Below are positions 8,451 to 20,008 of a DNA stretch of 64,000 nucleotides, piece after piece. The DNA is from Paramagnetospirillum caucaseum. Its GTDB lineage: Bacteria > Pseudomonadota > Alphaproteobacteria > Rhodospirillales > Magnetospirillaceae. Location of the stretch: NCBI RefSeq assembly GCF_000342045.1, contig NZ_AONQ01000009.1, positions 1 through 64,000 of the forward strand, in the 5' to 3' direction. The notes under the pieces are model-generated. The model saw only the letters and a list, made by a program, of their open reading frames with translations. It made no database searches and was not told the origin of the DNA. Made by a program: the position numbers and the translations under genes. The first letter of the stretch is position 1. Each line of letters begins with the position of its first letter.

Positions 8451-9436
8451 GCGCCCTGTTCCAAGACCGCCGCGCGGTCCTGCTGCTCGGCCTGCTGGCG
8501 ATCCTCGCCCTGGCCCCGCTGGCGGCGGGCGACTACCTGCTGTCCATCCTGATCACCGTGCTGCTGCAGGCCTATCTCGGCATGAGCTGGAACGTCATGA
8601 TGGGCTTCGCCGGCCAGTTCTCCCTGGGCCACGCCCTCTATGTCGGCCTGGGGGCCTATGCCGGCGGCGCCCTGTTCGTCCATTACGGCACCCCGCCGTG
8701 GATCGGCGCCATCGCCGGCATGGCGGTCTCGGCCGCCGTCGGCGCGGTGATCGGCACGCTGGGCTTCCGCTTCAAGGTGATGGGCGTCTATTTCGCCCTG
8801 CTGACCATCGCCTTCGCCGAGTTCACCCGCGTGCTGTTCGACCATTGGGGCTGGGTGGGCGCCTCGTCGGGGCTGTTCCTGCCCCCCGCCCCCAACAACA
8901 GCCCGGACAATCTGTGGCTGCTGCGCGGCTCGACCACCATGTTCTACTACGTGATCCTGGGGATGACGGCGGCCGCCTTCTGGTTCAGCCGGGCCCTGCT
9001 GATGCGCCGTATCGGCTATTACTGGCAGGCCATCCGCGAGGACCAGGACGCCGCCGACGCGCTGGGCATCGACGTCTTCAGGAACAAGATGATCGCCGTG
9101 CTGATCTCGGCGGCCATGACCAGCCTGGGCGGCGTGTTCCTGGCCTTCTTCAACAACAACCTCTACCCCGAGAGCATCTTCTCCATGCACCGCTCCATCG
9201 AGCTGATGCTGGGGACCATCATCGGCGGAATCGGCACCCTGTTCGGGCCGATCCTCGGCGCCGTGGTGCTGACCGCGCTGGGCGAGCTGCTGACCGAGTT
9301 GGGCGCCCATATCGGTATCGACGGGGTCAAGCAGATCGCCTACGGCATCTGTCTGATGCTGATCCTGGTCTTGAAGCCGGGCGGGCTGTGGCCGTGGCTG
9401 CGCAAGCTGCTGCGCCTGGAGGGGGACGGACGATGA
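8447..9436 (+). CDS. livM: LivM-type ABC transporter permease
   Basis: A 329-residue permease that pairs with LivH. The N-terminal half has MSWNVMMGFAGQFSLGHALYVGLGAYAGG, the family signature; the coupling loop AIREDQDAADALGIDVFRNK follows the middle, and GGIGTLFGPILGA is near the C-terminus. About nine hydrophobic stretches are visible. The ATG overlaps the livH stop by four bases; a longer upstream reading of the same frame lies entirely inside livH and is discarded. Confidence 0.9.
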   Translation: MSALFQDRRAVLLLGLLAILALAPLAAGDYLLSILITVLLQAYLGMSWNVMMGFAGQFSLGHALYVGLGAYAGGALFVHYGTPPWIGAIAGMAVSAAVGAVIGTLGFRFKVMGVYFALLTIAFAEFTRVLFDHWGWVGASSGLFLPPAPNNSPDNLWLLRGSTTMFYYVILGMTAAAFWFSRALLMRRIGYYWQAIREDQDAADALGIDVFRNKMIAVLISAAMTSLGGVFLAFFNNNLYPESIFSMHRSIELMLGTIIGGIGTLFGPILGAVVLTALGELLTELGAHIGIDGVKQIAYGICLMLILVLKPGGLWPWLRKLLRLEGDGR

Positions 9437-10166
9437 ACGCTCCCACTCCCATGCTCACCGTCGACAACCTGGGCAAGAGCTTCCGCGGCCTGCGCGCCGT
9501 CAACCAGGTGGCCTTCTCGGTGCCGCGCGGCGACATCGTCGCGCTGATCGGCCCCAACGGGGCGGGCAAGACCACCACCTTCAACCTGATCGCAGGCGCC
9601 CTGCCGCCCAGCGACGGCACGGTGGTGCTGGACGGCGAGGACATCACCGGCCTGGGCCAGGCGGCCATCTGCCGCGCCGGCGTCGGCCGTACCTTCCAGA
9701 TCGTCAAGCCCTTCGCCGGGCTGACGGTGGAGGAGAACGTCATGGTCGGCGCGCTGCGCCATGACAACGGCGACGTGGAGAAGGCCCGCGCCGCGTCGCG
9801 GGCCATCCTCGACCTGCTGGAACTGGGCGACCGCGCCAAGGACCCGGCCCAGACCCTGACCCTGCCCGACCGCAAGCGGCTGGAAGTGGCCAAGGCCCTG
9901 GCGACGCGGCCCAAGCTGCTGCTGCTCGACGAGGTGATGGCCGGCCTGCGCCCGGTGGAATGCGACCGCATGGTGGCCATCCTCACCGGCCTCAACAAGG
10001 AGACCGGGCTGACCATCCTGCTGATCGAGCACGTCATGCGCGCCGTGATGGCGCTCTCCGACCACGTGGTGGTGCTGCACCACGGCGAGAAGATCGCCGA
10101 GGGCACGCCCGCCGAGGTCACCAGCCACCCCAAGGTGCTGGAATGCTATCTGGGAGAGGATCACGG

Positions 10167-10170
<4 letters not shown>
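9433..10170 (+). CDS. livG: LivG-type ABC transporter ATPase
   Basis: A 245-residue cytoplasmic ATPase with Walker A GPNGAGKTT at about residues 40-48, Walker B LLLLDEVMAGLRP and the switch histidine in LLIEHVM. The signature motif is unusual: LTLPDRKRLEVAKAL, where the family normally has LSYGxQRRLE, so the LSGGQ serine-glycine core is replaced. Many LivG homologues of aromatic transporters have this kind of variant. The start overlaps livM (ATGA) and the stop overlaps livF. It energises uptake together with LivF. Confidence 0.88.
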
Positions 10171-10874
<704 letters not shown>

Positions 10875-10932
10875 GGACTCCGCGGGGACGACAAAAAGAA
10901 GCGGTCCTTTGAAGGCGGCTAGGGAGGTCACT

Positions 10933-12771
10933 ATGAATTCGGTTGCCTGGGCACCCATCAATTTCGCGCCCGCGCGGGTGGAAGTGGAAAAGCTGGACGA
11001 CGGCGCCTTCATCATCCGTTCGCCGGACAGCCTGAAGCCGTTCTCGCGCTGCCTGGGCGACCTGCTGGTCCACTGGGCCGACCGCATCCCCGACCGGACC
11101 TTTCTGGCCCAGCGGGCCGGCGACGGCTGGCGCAGGGTCACCTGGAAGCAGGCGCTTTCCATGGTCGAGGCCATCGGCCAGTCCCTGCTGGACCGCGGGC
11201 TGAACCGCAACCGGCCGGTGATGATCCTGTCGGACAACAGCATCGACCACGCCCTGCTGGCGCTCGCCGCCATGCATGTGGGCGTGCCGGTGGCGCCCAT
11301 CTCGCCGGCCTATTCCCTGGTCTCCCAGGACCATTCCAAGCTGCGCTACATCGCCGATCTGCTGAAGCCCGGCCTGGTCTACGCCGCCGACGGCGCCCGC
11401 TTCGCCGACGCCCTGGTGATCCCGGAACTGGCCCGCGTCGAGGTGGTGACCAGCATCAATCCCATCGCCTGCGGCGTGACCTTCGACACCCTGCTGGGCA
11501 GCACCCCCGGCCCCGAGGTGGAGAACGCCTTCGCCGCCGTGCGGCCCAATACGATCGCCAAGATTCTGTTCACCTCGGGCTCCACCGACATGCCCAAGGG
11601 GGTGATCAACACCCAGAAGATGCTGTGCTCCAACCAGCAGGCCATCCGCCAGGCTTGGCCCTTCCTGCTGGAGAGCCATCCGGTGCTGGTGGATTGGCTG
11701 CCCTGGAACCACACCTTCGGCGGCAACCACAATTTCAACCTGGTGCTGCGCCACGGCGGGACCCTGTACATCGACGAGGGCAAGCCCATGCCCGGCCTGG
11801 TGGAGAAGACCGCCGCCAACCTCAAGGAGATTTCGCCCACGCTGTACTTCAATGTGCCGCGCGGCTTCGACATGCTGATTCCGCTGCTGGAGAAGGACGA
11901 GAACCTGCGTGCCAGCTTCTTCAAGAACCTGAAGATCATCTTCTATGCCGGCGCGGCCCTGCCCCAGAACCTGTGGGAGAAGATGGAGCAGCTCTCCATC
12001 CGCACCCTCGGTTACAAGGTGCGCATGATCTCGTCCTGGGGCTCCACCGAGACCTCGCCGGCGATTACCAGCGTGCACTTCGACATCTCCCGCGCCGGCA
12101 TCATCGGGCTGCCCATGGCCGGCTGCGAGGTCAAGATGATCCCCAACGGCGGTAAGCTGGAGATGCGCATCAAGGGCCCCAACGTCACGCCGGGCTATTT
12201 CAAGCGCGCCGACCTGACCGCCAAGGCCTTCGACGAGGACGGCTGGTACATCATCGGCGACGCCGGCAAGCTGGCCGATCCCGACGATCCGTCCAAGGGC
12301 ATCGTGTTCGACGGCCGCGTCGCCGAGGACTTCAAGCTGACCTCGGGCACCTGGGTGCATGTTGGGGCGCTGCGCCTCGCAGTGATCGACGCCGCCGCGC
12401 CGGTGCTGCAGGACGCGGTGATCACCGGCCACGACCGCGGGGAGGTGGGCCTGCTGGGCTTCGCCAGCCTGCCCGGCTGTTTGCGCCTGTGCCCCGACGC
12501 GGCGCCCGACACGCCCCTGAAAGAGCTGATCAAGCGTGCCCCCGTGCGCGAGAAGATGCTGGCCGCCATGAAGGCCCTGGCCGCCGAGGGCAAGGGCAGT
12601 TCGCACCGCATCGCCCGCGCCATCCTGATGGATGCGCCGCCCTCCATCGACGCCAACGAGATCACCGACAAGGGCTACATCAACCAGCGGGCCGTGCTGA
12701 CCAACCGCGCCCAACTGGTGGAGAAGCTCTACGCCCCCGGTGACGATCCCGACCTCATCCGGATGGGTTGA
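10933..12771 (+). CDS. fcs: Feruloyl-CoA-synthetase-like aryl/acyl-CoA ligase
   Basis: A 612-residue member of the ANL (AMP-forming ligase) family. The phosphate-binding loop FTSGSTDMPKGVINTQ lies near residues 213-228, followed by MLCSNQQA, a combination typical of feruloyl-CoA synthetases. SWGSTETSPAI forms the adenine-binding motif, GWYIIGDAGKL carries the hinge-side aspartate, and the C-terminal catalytic lysine is likely in EITDKGYINQRAV. It would make the CoA thioester of a (hydroxy)cinnamic or related aromatic acid with ATP. The ATG at 10933 has the ribosome-binding site AGGGAGG; the upstream ATG at 10909 does not. It lies between the uptake genes and an acyl-CoA dehydrogenase. Exact substrate inferred. 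Confidence 0.75.
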   Translation: MNSVAWAPINFAPARVEVEKLDDGAFIIRSPDSLKPFSRCLGDLLVHWADRIPDRTFLAQRAGDGWRRVTWKQALSMVEAIGQSLLDRGLNRNRPVMILSDNSIDHALLALAAMHVGVPVAPISPAYSLVSQDHSKLRYIADLLKPGLVYAADGARFADALVIPELARVEVVTSINPIACGVTFDTLLGSTPGPEVENAFAAVRPNTIAKILFTSGSTDMPKGVINTQKMLCSNQQAIRQAWPFLLESHPVLVDWLPWNHTFGGNHNFNLVLRHGGTLYIDEGKPMPGLVEKTAANLKEISPTLYFNVPRGFDMLIPLLEKDENLRASFFKNLKIIFYAGAALPQNLWEKMEQLSIRTLGYKVRMISSWGSTETSPAITSVHFDISRAGIIGLPMAGCEVKMIPNGGKLEMRIKGPNVTPGYFKRADLTAKAFDEDGWYIIGDAGKLADPDDPSKGIVFDGRVAEDFKLTSGTWVHVGALRLAVIDAAAPVLQDAVITGHDRGEVGLLGFASLPGCLRLCPDAAPDTPLKELIKRAPVREKMLAAMKALAAEGKGSSHRIARAILMDAPPSIDANEITDKGYINQRAVLTNRAQLVEKLYAPGDDPDLIRMG

Positions 12772-12803
12772 CCTTAAAGCGTCATCCCGATCCATATGAA
12801 ATT

Positions 12804-12875
12804 CGTCATCCCGCAAGCGCTATCCGGGATCCAGGAGCCGCTTCCCCTGGATCCCGGCTCAAGGCCGGGATGACG
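12804..12875. repeat. Palindromic intergenic element with GTCATCCCG/CGGGATGAC ends
   Basis: The outer arms CGTCATCCCG (12804-12813) and CGGGATGACG (12866-12875) are inverted. Inside, CCGGGATCCAGG (12824-12835) pairs perfectly with CCTGGATCCCGG (12846-12857) across a ten-base loop. The wording (GTCATCCCGG..CCGGGATCCAG) is that of dispersed palindromic repeats common in alphaproteobacterial intergenic DNA. It lies between the ligase and dehydrogenase genes and would fold strongly in the mRNA. Confidence 0.8.
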
Positions 12876-12898
12876 AGAGAAAGCCCAGGGACAAGACC

Positions 12899-14563
12899 AT
12901 GATCGATTATCGCACTCCCCTTAGCGACCTGCTGTTCGCTCTCCGCCATGGGGCCGGGGCCGCCCGCCTGCCCCATTGGGACGACGAGACCGCCGAGACC
13001 GTGCTGACCCACGCCGCCGCCATGGTCGACGGAATCATCGCGCCGCTCGACCCGGTGGGCGACATCGAGGGCACAAGGCTGGTGGACGGCCGCGTGGTGA
13101 TGCCCCAGCCCTTCGTCGACGCCTACCGCCAGTTCGCCGGCGACGGCTGGCAGGGCCTCGCCGTGCCGGAGGAGGACGGCGGCCAGGGCCTGCCCCATAT
13201 CCTCGCCTCGGCCCTGTCCGAAATGCTGTCGGGCGCCTGCATCACCTATCAGATGGTGCTGTCCCTGGCCCATGGCGCCATGCGGACCCTGGCGGCCAGC
13301 GGCTCGGAAGAACAGCGCAAGACCTGGATTCCCCGCCTCGCCGCCGGCGAGTATCTCGCCACCATGTGCCTGACCGAGCCCCAGGCGGGCTCCGATCTGG
13401 GTCTGGTGCGCACCATGGCGACGCCCCAATCCGACGGCTCGTGGAGCATCTCGGGTGGCAAGATCTTCATCTCGGGCGGCGACCAAAACCTGACCCAGGG
13501 CCGCATCATGCATCTGGTGCTGGCCCGCACCCCCGACGCGCCGCCCGGCGTCAGGGGCCTCGCCCTGTTCCTCTGCCCGTCCCTGCTGCCCGACGGCTCG
13601 CGCAACCCCATCCAGGTGGTGCGGCTGGAAGAGAAGATGGGCATGCACGCCTCGCCCACCTGCCAGGTGGCCTTCGACGGCGCGCGGGCCGAGATCATCG
13701 GCGCGCCGGGCGAGGGGCTGGCCCGCATGTTCACCATGATGAACGCCGAACGCCTGGACGTGGCGGTGCAAGGGGTCGGACTGGCCGAGGTGGCGCTGCA
13801 GCGCTCCCTGGCCTACGCCAACGAGCGCAAGCAGGGCCGCGCCGGGAAGGACACGGGTCCCGACATCATCGCCAGACACGGCGACGTGCGGCGCATGCTG
13901 CTGGCCCAGATGGCCCTGGCCATGGGGTGCCGCGCCATGGTGATGCGCACCCTGGTCGACCTGGAACTGGGCGACCGGCCGGCCCTGATGGAGCTGATGA
14001 CCCCGGTGTGCAAGGCCTTCGCCACCGAGGCCGCCATGGAGGCCGCCGATCACGCCATCCAGGTGCACGGCGGCTACGGCTTCCTGCGGGAATACCGGGT
14101 CGAGCAGATCCTGCGCGACGGCCGCATCACCCGCATCTACGAAGGTACCAACGGCATCCAGGCCGCCACATTGGCCGGGCGGGTGATCCGCCTGGACAAC
14201 GGCAAGGCGCTGTCGGAATTCAAGGCCGAGGTCGAGGCCGCCATGGCGGTCGCCTCCCCCGCCTTCGCCCAGGGACTGGGCCGGGCGCTGGCCGCCTGGA
14301 ACGAGGCCGGCCCCCTCCTGCTGGCCCGCAAGGATATCGGCCTGACCGCCACCGCCTATATGCGGCTGACCGGATTAGTCGCCTTTGGCTCGGCCTGGGC
14401 GCGGCTGGAGGCGGCGGCCGGGCATGCCGCCAACCCGGCGCGCATCCGCGCCGTGGCCGCTTTCGTCCGCGACTGGATGCTCCCCGAGGCCTGTCATCTG
14501 GCCGAAATGTGCCGAAATCCGTCGGAACTCGGGTCTTTACCCGATGAGGTGTTCATCGCTTGA
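12899..14563 (+). CDS. Acyl-CoA dehydrogenase family flavoprotein
   Basis: A 554-residue protein, longer than the usual 380-400 residues and similar in layout to the large acyl-CoA dehydrogenase group (DmdC/AidB-like). It has the flavin and substrate segment MCLTEPQAGSDLG at about 160, GGKIFISGGDQ, and the C-terminal family signature VHGGYGFLREYRVEQILRD with RITRIYEGTNGIQ. The base is probably a glutamate in YEGT. It would oxidise an acyl-CoA at the alpha-beta position, plausibly the side chain of the thioester made by the upstream ligase. A hairpin CTGGGG-AAAAC-CCCCAG follows at 14570-14586 without a T-run. Confidence 0.85.
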   Translation: MIDYRTPLSDLLFALRHGAGAARLPHWDDETAETVLTHAAAMVDGIIAPLDPVGDIEGTRLVDGRVVMPQPFVDAYRQFAGDGWQGLAVPEEDGGQGLPHILASALSEMLSGACITYQMVLSLAHGAMRTLAASGSEEQRKTWIPRLAAGEYLATMCLTEPQAGSDLGLVRTMATPQSDGSWSISGGKIFISGGDQNLTQGRIMHLVLARTPDAPPGVRGLALFLCPSLLPDGSRNPIQVVRLEEKMGMHASPTCQVAFDGARAEIIGAPGEGLARMFTMMNAERLDVAVQGVGLAEVALQRSLAYANERKQGRAGKDTGPDIIARHGDVRRMLLAQMALAMGCRAMVMRTLVDLELGDRPALMELMTPVCKAFATEAAMEAADHAIQVHGGYGFLREYRVEQILRDGRITRIYEGTNGIQAATLAGRVIRLDNGKALSEFKAEVEAAMAVASPAFAQGLGRALAAWNEAGPLLLARKDIGLTATAYMRLTGLVAFGSAWARLEAAAGHAANPARIRAVAAFVRDWMLPEACHLAEMCRNPSELGSLPDEVFIA

Positions 14564-14786
14564 TGATTCCTGGGGAAAACCCCCAGCGATTCGGGACAGG
14601 ACCGTTGTATTGTTGCGGAAAACCCGACACATTGCTTAACTCCCCGCTGGCCGGAAACCCACCTGTGACAGGGTTTTCAGCCTGGGGTTCGGGTTTCGGC
14701 CGGACGGCGTCCTTGCAACAGAGTTGTTGACGTCCGCAACGGTCGTGTCATTTTCAACCGGTCACGACAATTCCATTGGGGGTCTC

Positions 14787-15062
14787 ATGAACAAGCAGGA
14801 TCTGGTGAACAAGGTTGCCGAGCTCAGCGGTCTGTCCAAGGCTGCTGCCGACAACGTGATCGACGCGACCTTCGCCGCCATCACCTCGGCGCTCAAGGCC
14901 GGCGACGATGTCCGCCTGGTCGGTTTCGGTTCCTTCTCGGTGACTCAGCGCGCCGCCAAGGAAGGCCGCAATCCCCGTACCGGCGCCACCATCAAGATCG
15001 CGGCCTCCAAGGCCCCGAAGTTCACCGCCGGCAAGGGCCTGAAGGACGCCGTCAACGGCTGA
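14787..15062 (+). CDS. hup: HU-family DNA-binding protein
   Basis: A 91-residue histone-like protein beginning MNKQDLVNKVAELSGLSK, with the arm motif GRNPRTGATIKI and end APKFTAGKGLKDAVN. HU dimers bend and compact DNA and assist replication, repair and recombination. It has its own 223-bp upstream region and is followed by a strong terminator, so it is a single-gene unit placed between the aromatic operon and the convergent hcr operon. An extra in-frame upstream stretch to 14724 is not conserved in the family. Confidence 0.95.
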   Translation: MNKQDLVNKVAELSGLSKAAADNVIDATFAAITSALKAGDDVRLVGFGSFSVTQRAAKEGRNPRTGATIKIAASKAPKFTAGKGLKDAVNG

Positions 15063-15090
15063 TCCCTTCGCCCCAAGGGTGAAACGCCAA

Positions 15091-15118
15091 GGCCCCCGGA
15101 AATCTCCGGGGGCCTTTT
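15091..15118 (+). terminator. Rho-independent terminator of hup
   Basis: GGCCCCCGGA (15091-15100) pairs perfectly with TCCGGGGGCC (15105-15114) over a four-base loop AATC and is followed by TTTTGCGTTTTC. This is a strong intrinsic terminator 28 bases after the hup stop. Confidence 0.9.
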
Positions 15119-15140
15119 GCGTTTTCGGGCAGTCGAGAGG

Positions 15141-15159
15141 TGCGGGCGGGACGCCCGCC

Positions 15160-15160
<1 letters not shown>
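15141..15160. repeat. GGGCGGG-ACG-CCCGCCC hairpin, first copy
   Basis: TGCGGGCGGGACGCCCGCCC forms a seven-bp GC stem with a three-base loop and reaches the xdhC stop codon. The identical 20-mer occurs at 43746-43765, also between convergent genes. Flanking GAGAGGT (15135) and ACCTCTC (15163) extend the dyad. It probably ends or protects the hcr operon transcript. Confidence 0.7.
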
Positions 15161-16203
<1,043 letters not shown>

Positions 16204-16207
16204 GGCG

Positions 16208-17182
16208 CTACTTCCCGTTCCAGAGGTCGTCCATCTGCTTGCGGGCGACCGCCAGCAGCACCCGGCGGCGGTACTTCACCCCGGCCACCGTGGTCTTGAG
16301 GACGTTGGAGACCTTGCGCACCGCCTGGACCAGAGCCTCGGCGGTCTCGTCGTTCCACGGGCGTCCCCACAGGGCGTCGGCGGGAACCATCAGCGGCGCC
16401 GAATTGGTGCCGGTGATGGCGACACGCAGGCCGGCGATGACGTTGCCGTCACGCTTCAGGGCCACCGCCACCCCGGCCAGGGGGAAGTCGATGGCGTCGC
16501 GCACGCGGACCTTGAAATAGGCGGTCACCCAGCCGGTGGCGGGCGGCACCAGCACGGCGGCCAGCACCTCGCCGGCTTCCAGGGTCAGGTGCTCGGCCCC
16601 GCTTTCCCGGAACAGGTCGGCCAGGGCGACCTGACGCAGGCCCTTGGGCCCGACGATCTCGGCCGAGGCGTTCAAAACCATCAGGGCCGGGGCCACGTCG
16701 CCGTGATAGGTGGCGTAGCAGCGGTCGGACTTGACCACCACATGGCACTTGTCGCCCTCGTATTTGAGGCAGAAGCCGTTGCCGGACCGCCACCACTCGG
16801 ACTGGTTATAGAACACGCAGCGGGTGTCCTGGCACAGATTGCCGCCCAGCGTCGCGGCGGCGCGATGGCTGGGCCCGGCCACCAGCGAGGCAGCATGGGC
16901 GACGGCCGGCCAGGATTCCAGGATGCGGGCATCCTCGGCGATGGCTTCGAGGGTGGCGCCGGCCCCCAGGCGAAGGGTACCGTCGGCCCCCACCGAAACG
17001 GCGGCGAAGCCGTTGATGCCGGTGAGGTCCACCAGGGTCTCGGGACGCCCCAAGCCGCGGCGCAGGTTGGGCAGCAGGTCGGTGCCGCCGGCCAGGGGCT
17101 CGGCCCCCGGAGTGGCCAGGGCGGCCACCGCGTCGCTCAACGAGGCGGGGCGCAGGGTCCGGAAATCGGGAAGGATGTTCAT
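16208..17182 (-). CDS. hcrB: 4-hydroxybenzoyl-CoA reductase, FAD and [4Fe-4S] subunit
   Basis: A 324-residue FAD-binding subunit of the xanthine oxidase family (flavin motifs [11 protein letters not shown] near residues 29-39 and TLGGNL near 111). It carries an insert absent from ordinary family members, with cysteines at 122, 138, 146 and 155. That spacing is, from memory, the one described for the extra [4Fe-4S] cluster of the Thauera aromatica enzyme, the hallmark of 4-hydroxybenzoyl-CoA reductase. The enzyme removes the para-hydroxyl group of 4-hydroxybenzoyl-CoA with ferredoxin to give benzoyl-CoA under anoxic conditions. The start overlaps the hcrA stop by four bases. Confidence 0.88.
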   Translation of the reverse strand: MNILPDFRTLRPASLSDAVAALATPGAEPLAGGTDLLPNLRRGLGRPETLVDLTGINGFAAVSVGADGTLRLGAGATLEAIAEDARILESWPAVAHAASLVAGPSHRAAATLGGNLCQDTRCVFYNQSEWWRSGNGFCLKYEGDKCHVVVKSDRCYATYHGDVAPALMVLNASAEIVGPKGLRQVALADLFRESGAEHLTLEAGEVLAAVLVPPATGWVTAYFKVRVRDAIDFPLAGVAVALKRDGNVIAGLRVAITGTNSAPLMVPADALWGRPWNDETAEALVQAVRKVSNVLKTTVAGVKYRRRVLLAVARKQMDDLWNGK

Positions 17183-19488
17183 TCTGCGGCTTCCTTCGCG
17201 TCAAGCAGTTCGGTGATGGTCTCGGGGCTCAAGGGGAACTTGGTGGAGCGCACCCCCACCGCCTCGTAGACCGCCTCGTGCACCGCCGGCAGGAAGCCGG
17301 CCAGCATGCCCTCGGACGCCTCCTTGGCGCCGAACGGCCCGTTGGGGTCCAGACTTTCGACGATGATCACCTCGATATCGGGGCTTTCCGCCATGGTCGG
17401 CACCCGGTAGTCGAGGATGTTGCCGTGCATCATCTTGCCGTCTTCCCAGCGGGTTTCCTCGGACAGGGCCTGGCCCATGCCCATCCACACGCCGCCCTGG
17501 GTCTGGCCCTCGACGGCCAGCGGATTGAGGGCCTTGCCCACGTCCACCGCCACCCACACCTTGTGGGCGGTGACCCGGCCGGTGATCTCGTCGACGCTGG
17601 CCTCGACCACTTGCGCCGCGTAGCAGAAGCCCATGGTGGCGCCGATGGCGCTGCCCCTGATCTTCTTGTCGCCCTGGAACTCGGTCGGGCAGGTATAGGT
17701 GCCCTTCACCGTGATGGTGCCGGTGTCGATCAGCGCCGCCTTGACCACGTCCTGGAAGGTCAGGCCGGGGTCCTGGCTGCCGGAGACCATGAACACCTCG
17801 TCGATGACCTCGATGTCCTCCTCGCGGGCGTCCAGCTTCTTGGCCGCCGCCTTGACCAGGACGGCCTTCAGCTCCTCGGCCGCCGAGATGGAGGCGTTGC
17901 CCACCATGAAGGTGACGCGCGACGAGTACGAGCCGTTGTCCTTGGGGGTCAGCGCGCTGTCGGCCGAGATCACCCGGATGCGGGAAAGCCGCACGCCCAG
18001 CACCTCGGCCGCCACCTGGGAGGCCATGGTGTTGGAGCCCTGGCCGATATCGGCGGCGCCGGTCAGCAGGGTGATGCCGCCGTCGAAGTCGAGCTTCAGG
18101 TTGACGGTGGCGTGGGGCTCGCCGGTCCAGTGCTTCGGCGTCGAGGTGCCCGACACGAAGTGGGACAGCGCGATGCCCAGGCCCCGGCCCTTGGGCAGCT
18201 TGCCCTTGCGGGCATCCCAGCCCGAGGCCGCCTTGACCTTCTCCAGGCATTCCGGCACGCCGTAGCTCATCACCTTCTGGGCGTAGAGCGTGGTGTAGGG
18301 AATCTGCGGCAGCATGTTGAGCTCGCGGATACTGAACGCGTCGATGCCCAGTTCCTCGCCCATCTCGGTCAGCAGCGCCTCGAAGGCGGCGCGGGTGTCC
18401 ACCGTGCCGTGGCCGCGCATGGCGCCGCAGGGCGGCGTGTTGGTGTAGACACGCCAGGCGTCGTGCTTGATGGCCGGGATGTGGTAGAGCCCGTGCATCA
18501 GCGCGCCGGTGTAGAGGATGGTGATGATGCCGTAGCCGGCATAGCCGCCGCCGGCCTGGGTGGCCTCCAGGGCCAAAGCGGCGATCTTGCCGTCCTTCTT
18601 CAGGCCGATCCTCATCTTCACTTCCGTCCACGGACGGCCGCGATGGGCGATGAAGGTCTCTTCCCGCGTCTGGATCAGGCGCACATTGCCCTTGGCCTTG
18701 CGGGCCAGCAGGCCGGCGATGATCTCGAAGTGCAGGCACTCGGTACGCGCCCCGAAGCCGCCGCCCAGGAAGGGCTTGATCACCCGGATGCGGGCCGAAT
18801 CCATCTGCAGGCAGGCCGCCACCTTGAGGTGCACGTAGTACGGCACCTGGGTGGTGGTGTTGAGCGTCAGCATGTCGCGGACGGGATCGTATTCCGCCAG
18901 GGTGGCGTTCAGTTCCATGTGGACGTGGTTGACCTCGGCGAAGGTGTAGACCTTCTCGCGGATCAGGTCGGCCTCACTGAAGGCGGCCTCCACGTCGCCG
19001 AACTCGGCGTGCACTTCGCGCAGCACGTTGTTGGGCTTGTCGTCGTGGATGGCGACGGCGCCTTCCTTCATGGCCGCCTTGGGCGTCATGTAGGCGGGCA
19101 GCACCTCGTACTCGACCTTGATCAGCCCCAGGGCCTTTTCGGCGGTCAGTTCATCGATGGCCGCGACGGCGGCCACTGGATCGCCGCGATAGCGGACCTT
19201 GTCCTGGGCCAGCGGGTATTCGTTTTCGGCGATGGGCAGCACGCCATAGGGGACCGGCGTTTCGACGCCCGTGCAGACGGCGAACACGCCATCCAGCGCC
19301 TCGGCCGCCGAGGTGTCGATGGAGACGATGCGGGCATGGGCCACGGGACTCCTGAGGATGCGCCCCACCAGGGCGTCGGGGGCGGCGATGTCGGCGGTGT
19401 ACTTGGCCTTGCCGGTCACCTTCTCGACGCCGTCGACCAGGGGCGTGCGGGCGCCGACCGTACCGTTCTTGGGGAATCTCGGGCTCAT
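17179..19488 (-). CDS. hcrA: 4-hydroxybenzoyl-CoA reductase, molybdopterin subunit
   Basis: A 769-residue large subunit of the xanthine oxidase family, with an N-terminal aldehyde oxidase a/b-hammerhead domain (about 20-125) followed by the molybdopterin-binding domains. Visible motifs are GGGFGAR near 235, PCGAMRGHG near 355, [13 protein letters not shown] near 480 and the active-site-region [11 protein letters not shown] with [11 protein letters not shown] near the end. The ATG at 19488 is used because the longer frame runs into hcrC in another reading. It overlaps hcrC upstream and hcrB downstream, each by four bases. With HcrB and HcrC it forms the dehydroxylating enzyme. Confidence 0.88.
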   Translation of the reverse strand: MSPRFPKNGTVGARTPLVDGVEKVTGKAKYTADIAAPDALVGRILRSPVAHARIVSIDTSAAEALDGVFAVCTGVETPVPYGVLPIAENEYPLAQDKVRYRGDPVAAVAAIDELTAEKALGLIKVEYEVLPAYMTPKAAMKEGAVAIHDDKPNNVLREVHAEFGDVEAAFSEADLIREKVYTFAEVNHVHMELNATLAEYDPVRDMLTLNTTTQVPYYVHLKVAACLQMDSARIRVIKPFLGGGFGARTECLHFEIIAGLLARKAKGNVRLIQTREETFIAHRGRPWTEVKMRIGLKKDGKIAALALEATQAGGGYAGYGIITILYTGALMHGLYHIPAIKHDAWRVYTNTPPCGAMRGHGTVDTRAAFEALLTEMGEELGIDAFSIRELNMLPQIPYTTLYAQKVMSYGVPECLEKVKAASGWDARKGKLPKGRGLGIALSHFVSGTSTPKHWTGEPHATVNLKLDFDGGITLLTGAADIGQGSNTMASQVAAEVLGVRLSRIRVISADSALTPKDNGSYSSRVTFMVGNASISAAEELKAVLVKAAAKKLDAREEDIEVIDEVFMVSGSQDPGLTFQDVVKAALIDTGTITVKGTYTCPTEFQGDKKIRGSAIGATMGFCYAAQVVEASVDEITGRVTAHKVWVAVDVGKALNPLAVEGQTQGGVWMGMGQALSEETRWEDGKMMHGNILDYRVPTMAESPDIEVIIVESLDPNGPFGAKEASEGMLAGFLPAVHEAVYEAVGVRSTKFPLSPETITELLDAKEAAE

Positions 19489-19973
19489 TCGGCCGCCTCC
19501 TGACAGGAGCAGCGCGCCTTGGCGGCCACTTCCACCGATTCGATGATCTTCACATAGCCGGTGCAGCGGCACAGATTGCCGGCCAGCGCATCCTTGATCT
19601 GATCCCGGTTGGGATTGGGATTCTTGCGCAGCAGCGCCTCGGAGGCCATCAGCATGCCCGGGGTGCAGAAGCCGCACTGGGTGCCCAGCTTCTCGTGGAA
19701 GGCGGCCTGCAGCTTGGAGATGGTACCCTGGGTCGCCAGGCTTTCCACCGTCTCCACCTTTTTCCCGGCCACCTGGTGGGCCAAGGTCGAACAGGCCAGG
19801 CGCGGCCGGTCGTCCACCAGCACGGTGCAGGCGCCGCACTCGCCGCCGTCGCAGCCCTGCTTGGTGCCGGTGAGGTTGGTCACCTCGCGCAGGTAGTCGA
19901 GCAGCAGCATGTTGTCGGGCACCAGATCCTCGCGGGCACGGCCGTTGAGGGTCAATCTGAGGATGCTTTTCAA
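19485..19973 (-). CDS. hcrC: 4-hydroxybenzoyl-CoA reductase, [2Fe-2S] subunit
   Basis: A 162-residue small subunit with the plant-type ferredoxin cluster cysteines at 41, 46, 49 and 61 ([10 protein letters not shown]) and the second, family-specific cluster CGFC..CRCTG in the C-terminal half. It passes electrons between the flavin/4Fe-4S subunit and the molybdenum site. It is the first structural gene after the MarR regulator (35-base gap) and overlaps hcrA. The C-terminal tail with CSCQE is slightly longer than usual. Confidence 0.9.
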   Translation of the reverse strand: MKSILRLTLNGRAREDLVPDNMLLLDYLREVTNLTGTKQGCDGGECGACTVLVDDRPRLACSTLAHQVAGKKVETVESLATQGTISKLQAAFHEKLGTQCGFCTPGMLMASEALLRKNPNPNRDQIKDALAGNLCRCTGYVKIIESVEVAAKARCSCQEAAE

Positions 19974-20008
19974 GGTCTTCCTCCCTCGGAAGCTTTGGGT
20001 CTTGTTGT

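Noticed and set aside
17278-19503. 741-codon open frame opposite hcrA
   Set aside because: Shadow of the molybdopterin subunit; low-complexity composition and no ribosome-binding site.
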